The position numbers and the translations under genes were made by a program. Positions 14,364 through 16,378 of a stretch of DNA of 16,378 nt are shown here, one piece after another. The notes beneath the pieces were generated by a model. The model saw only the letters and a program-made list of their open reading frames with translations. It was not told the DNA's origin and made no database searches. The stretch is taken from assembly GCA_024404655.1 (NCBI GenBank), contig JAKSPR010000020.1:1-16378 (forward strand). The letters are read 5' to 3'. Source of the DNA: Clostridia bacterium (lineage in GTDB: Bacteria; Bacillota; Clostridia; Oscillospirales; CAG-272). Position 1 is the first letter of the stretch, and every line of letters starts with the position of its first letter.

Positions 14364-16193
14364 ATGCAGTATTCCATGCGTGCAAACAGCGGCTTCGGTC
14401 TTTGCGAAGTCAGCAAAGAATCGGTTCGTCTGATCCCGGACCGCAATGCGGTCGAAGCGTTTTTCTCTGCGGAGATTTCCTTCTCCGACTGGGAGGAAAA
14501 CGCCTACATTCTGATTCCCGCCTGTGCCTATAACGGCAACCGTCTGACGCGGGTGGTGCGGGGATATCCGCCCATGTACCGGCCGGAAGAAGCGGGGGCG
14601 GACTGTGATCCTCTGATGACGGAGGTTCCTGCACTGAATCCCGACGGCAGCGGCTCCATTCAGGTAACGACCGGCGATATGGCGACGCCCTGTGTGGGTA
14701 TCTTCTACCGTGAGAAGAAAGAAGCGTTCTTTCTCTTTACCGCCCAGCAGGTGGGGGGCCGCAACATCGGATACACAGTGGAAGCGGGGAAAATCACCCT
14801 CTCCATGCCGGCGAACCGCACGGATCTTTACCGGTTCTGCCGTCCTCATGAGAAGAGCGGCGACAGGGGAATTCCCGTGGTTTCCGGGGAAACGATTGAA
14901 ACACCCTATCGGATTCTGACATTTCCCTGCGGGGATATGGCGGAATTCTACCGGATATTCTTTGCAAACCGGAAATGTCTGCTGTCCTCCCCCCGTGCGG
15001 CATTTGCCTATACGGATGAGCTGTGGGCTCTGATGGAGACGCACTTCAACACGGCTAACTGGAGCGGAAATTACATTGCGGAAGGGTCTCACGTCTGGCA
15101 GGCCGGATGGGTCGGCGGCGGCATGTCCTCCTATCTTCTGCTCAAATCCGGCAATGCGCTGTCAACGAAGCGGGCGATTGCCACCATTGGCTACATGACG
15201 GCACGGCAGGGGGATTCCGGATTCTATCGGGCAATGTACAAACCGACGGGCGAACATGATGACGACAGTTTTTCCACGCCCGGCATGGAAGGACTGCACA
15301 TGACGCGCAAGAGTGCGGATGCGCTTTACTTCTTATTCAAGCATCTGAACATTGAAAGCTTTGATGCGCCGGAATACTGGCGTGAAAGTGCCCGCCGCTG
15401 TGCTGATGCCTTTGTGACGCTGTTTGCGCGGTACGGGACCTTCGGACAGTTTGTCAATGAGGATTCAGGGGACATGATCGTCGGCACCAGCGCCTCTGCG
15501 ACCATGGCACCTGCGGCGCTTGCCCGGGCCTACGAGTATTTCGGAGACAAAAAATATCTTGACACGGCGGAGCGGAGTTTACAGTTCTACCGTGACAACT
15601 ATCTTGCAAACGGCATCACCAACGGCGGACCGGGTGAGATTCTCTCGGCACCGGACAGCGAAAGTGCCTTTGCGCTGCTGGAAAGCTGTGCGGTGCTTTA
15701 TGAAGTGACGAAAAAGCTTGAATATCTTGTCATGGCGGAAGAAGCGGCCTGCTTTGCGTCCTCCTGGGTGGTTTCCTACAGTTACCGTTTCCCGGAGAAC
15801 AGCGAGTTCGGACGGCGCCATGTAAACACGGTGGGCACGGTTTTTGCCAATGTTCAGAACAAACACTCTGCACCCGGCATCTGTACGCTGTCCGGCGACA
15901 GTCTTTACAAGCTGTGGAAGTGGACCGGCAAGCGGGAATATCTGGAACTCATCAAGGATATCTCCTATGCCATTCCCCAGTGTGTCTCGACGGACGATGC
16001 ACCGATCTATTCCTGGGATGAAAAGCCCGAACTTCTGCCGCCCGGCTACATCTGCGAGCGGGTGAACATGAGCGACTGGGAAGGCTTTGACTGTGTGGGC
16101 GGCGTTTTCAACGGTACCTGCTGGTGTGAAACAAGTTTGATTCTCAGCAATTTTGAATTGATGTGCTATGATGAGATGAGAGAAGAAGCATAA
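14364..16193 (+). CDS. Six-hairpin (alpha/alpha barrel) glycosidase-like protein
   Basis: 609 residues from ATG 14364, chosen because AAGGA (14350-14354) lies 9 bases upstream and the promoter lies before it. Residues 1-200 look like a beta-sandwich; residues 200-600 are a repeated helix-pair region typical of (alpha/alpha)6 barrel glycosidases, with aromatic and acidic clusters such as GSHVWQAGWVGGG (241-253), GEHDDDSFSTPGMEG (296-310) and NGGPGEILSAPDSESAFALLE (420-440). I cannot place it in a numbered GH family, and the catalytic acids cannot be named from sequence alone. No signal peptide is seen, so it probably works on imported oligosaccharides in the cytoplasm. It is a single-gene unit with its own promoter and terminator. 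Confidence 0.75.
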   Translation: MQYSMRANSGFGLCEVSKESVRLIPDRNAVEAFFSAEISFSDWEENAYILIPACAYNGNRLTRVVRGYPPMYRPEEAGADCDPLMTEVPALNPDGSGSIQVTTGDMATPCVGIFYREKKEAFFLFTAQQVGGRNIGYTVEAGKITLSMPANRTDLYRFCRPHEKSGDRGIPVVSGETIETPYRILTFPCGDMAEFYRIFFANRKCLLSSPRAAFAYTDELWALMETHFNTANWSGNYIAEGSHVWQAGWVGGGMSSYLLLKSGNALSTKRAIATIGYMTARQGDSGFYRAMYKPTGEHDDDSFSTPGMEGLHMTRKSADALYFLFKHLNIESFDAPEYWRESARRCADAFVTLFARYGTFGQFVNEDSGDMIVGTSASATMAPAALARAYEYFGDKKYLDTAERSLQFYRDNYLANGITNGGPGEILSAPDSESAFALLESCAVLYEVTKKLEYLVMAEEAACFASSWVVSYSYRFPENSEFGRRHVNTVGTVFANVQNKHSAPGICTLSGDSLYKLWKWTGKREYLELIKDISYAIPQCVSTDDAPIYSWDEKPELLPPGYICERVNMSDWEGFDCVGGVFNGTCWCETSLILSNFELMCYDEMREEA

Positions 16194-16203
16194 ATGATTT
16201 TTT

Positions 16204-16242
16204 GGCTGCCGCAGATGGGATCTGCGGCAGCCGATCTTTTTT
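16204..16242 (+). terminator. Intrinsic terminator of the six-hairpin glycosidase gene
   Basis: A perfect 13-bp stem, GGCTGCCGCAGAT (16204-16216) with ATCTGCGGCAGCC (16220-16232), with a 3-base loop, then GATC and TTTTTT (16237-16242). Confidence 0.92.
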
Positions 16243-16269
16243 GTGTGCAAGAAGCAGGTTAAACAAACA

Positions 16270-16378
16270 CCGGCCGGGATGGCCGGCCGGGCAACATGGC
16301 TGGCCCGGCCGGCTCCTTCCCGTCGCGCGGACTGCATCGCCCAGACGCTCGGCAAGGGCGACCGCGACGACCTCATCA
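16270..16378. other. High-GC tail of foreign or chimeric appearance
   Basis: By hand count, 81 of the last 108 bases are G or C (75%), a sudden jump after the terminator. On the plus strand one frame (from about 16325) reads RADCIAQTLGKGDRDDLI with G or C at every third codon position, which looks like the edge of a coding region from a high-GC genome. A minus-strand frame is also open. No gene is assigned. An assembly join, a mobile-element edge or a local GC-rich repeat are all possible. Confidence 0.55.
16283..16312 (+). repeat. GC-rich inverted repeat in the high-GC tail
   Basis: CCGGCCGGGC (16283-16292) and GCCCGGCCGG (16303-16312) are perfect inverted copies with a 10-base spacer. A further direct copy of CCGGCCGGG starts at 16270. 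It has no T tract and lies in sequence unlike the rest of the window. Confidence 0.8.

Noticed and set aside
1..16378. CRISPR arrays, tRNA or rRNA genes, riboswitches
   Set aside because: No regularly spaced repeats, no cloverleaf or rRNA-like sequence, and no known riboswitch core were seen on either strand. This was by reading only, without covariance searches.

Overview
The window looks like a chromosomal segment of an anaerobic, gut-type Clostridia (Oscillospiraceae/Eubacteriales-like). This is an inference from moderate GC, strong AAGGAGG-type ribosome binding sites, a Rae1/YacP-type NYN domain (a Bacillota family), ECF sigma genes paired with single-pass membrane proteins, and DUF5662- and DUF3789-like genes. 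No rRNA, tRNA, CRISPR array, transposase or complete prophage is visible. No gene-free stretch exceeds about 220 bases.

Layout. (1) 1-4855, plus strand: the 3' part of a GH31 glycosidase, then 5 bases later an EF-G/TetM-like translational GTPase with a Rae1-like NYN ribonuclease domain at its C-terminus, then an alpha/beta hydrolase. The run ends at a strong intrinsic terminator. (2) 5046-8720: two tandem paralogous cassettes, each an ECF sigma factor of 186 residues overlapping by ATGA with a single-pass membrane protein that is a likely anti-sigma factor. Both cassettes share a leader sequence block, and a terminator separates them. (3) 8791-11886: a family 2 membrane glycosyltransferase whose natural N-terminus lies in a different frame from its catalytic part, joined at a run of eight G, followed by a membrane-anchored phosphodiester glycosidase (NAGPA) domain protein. 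Both probably act in surface glycan production. (4) 11929-13031, minus strand: a DUF5662-type protein and a small all-helical protein, each with its own control signals. (5) 13250-14219: a phage-type N-acetylmuramoyl-L-alanine amidase without a signal peptide and a 39-residue glycine-zipper membrane peptide. (6) 14364-16193: a cytoplasmic six-hairpin glycosidase-like enzyme with a good promoter and a strong terminator. (7) From about 16270 to the end the sequence changes abruptly to about 75% GC with a GC-rich hairpin; it does not look like the rest of the window.

The most interesting item is the GTPase-Rae1 fusion. It joins a factor shaped to enter the ribosomal A site with a nuclease whose stand-alone relative cuts mRNA in the A site, which suggests a single-chain ribosome surveillance or rescue factor. 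Second are the G8 frame break in the glycosyltransferase (phase variation, slippage or sequencing error) and the duplicated sigma cassettes with a leader that could pair with their own ribosome binding sites. Several promoters share an extended -10 (TGnTAnAAT) form, which helped fix gene starts.
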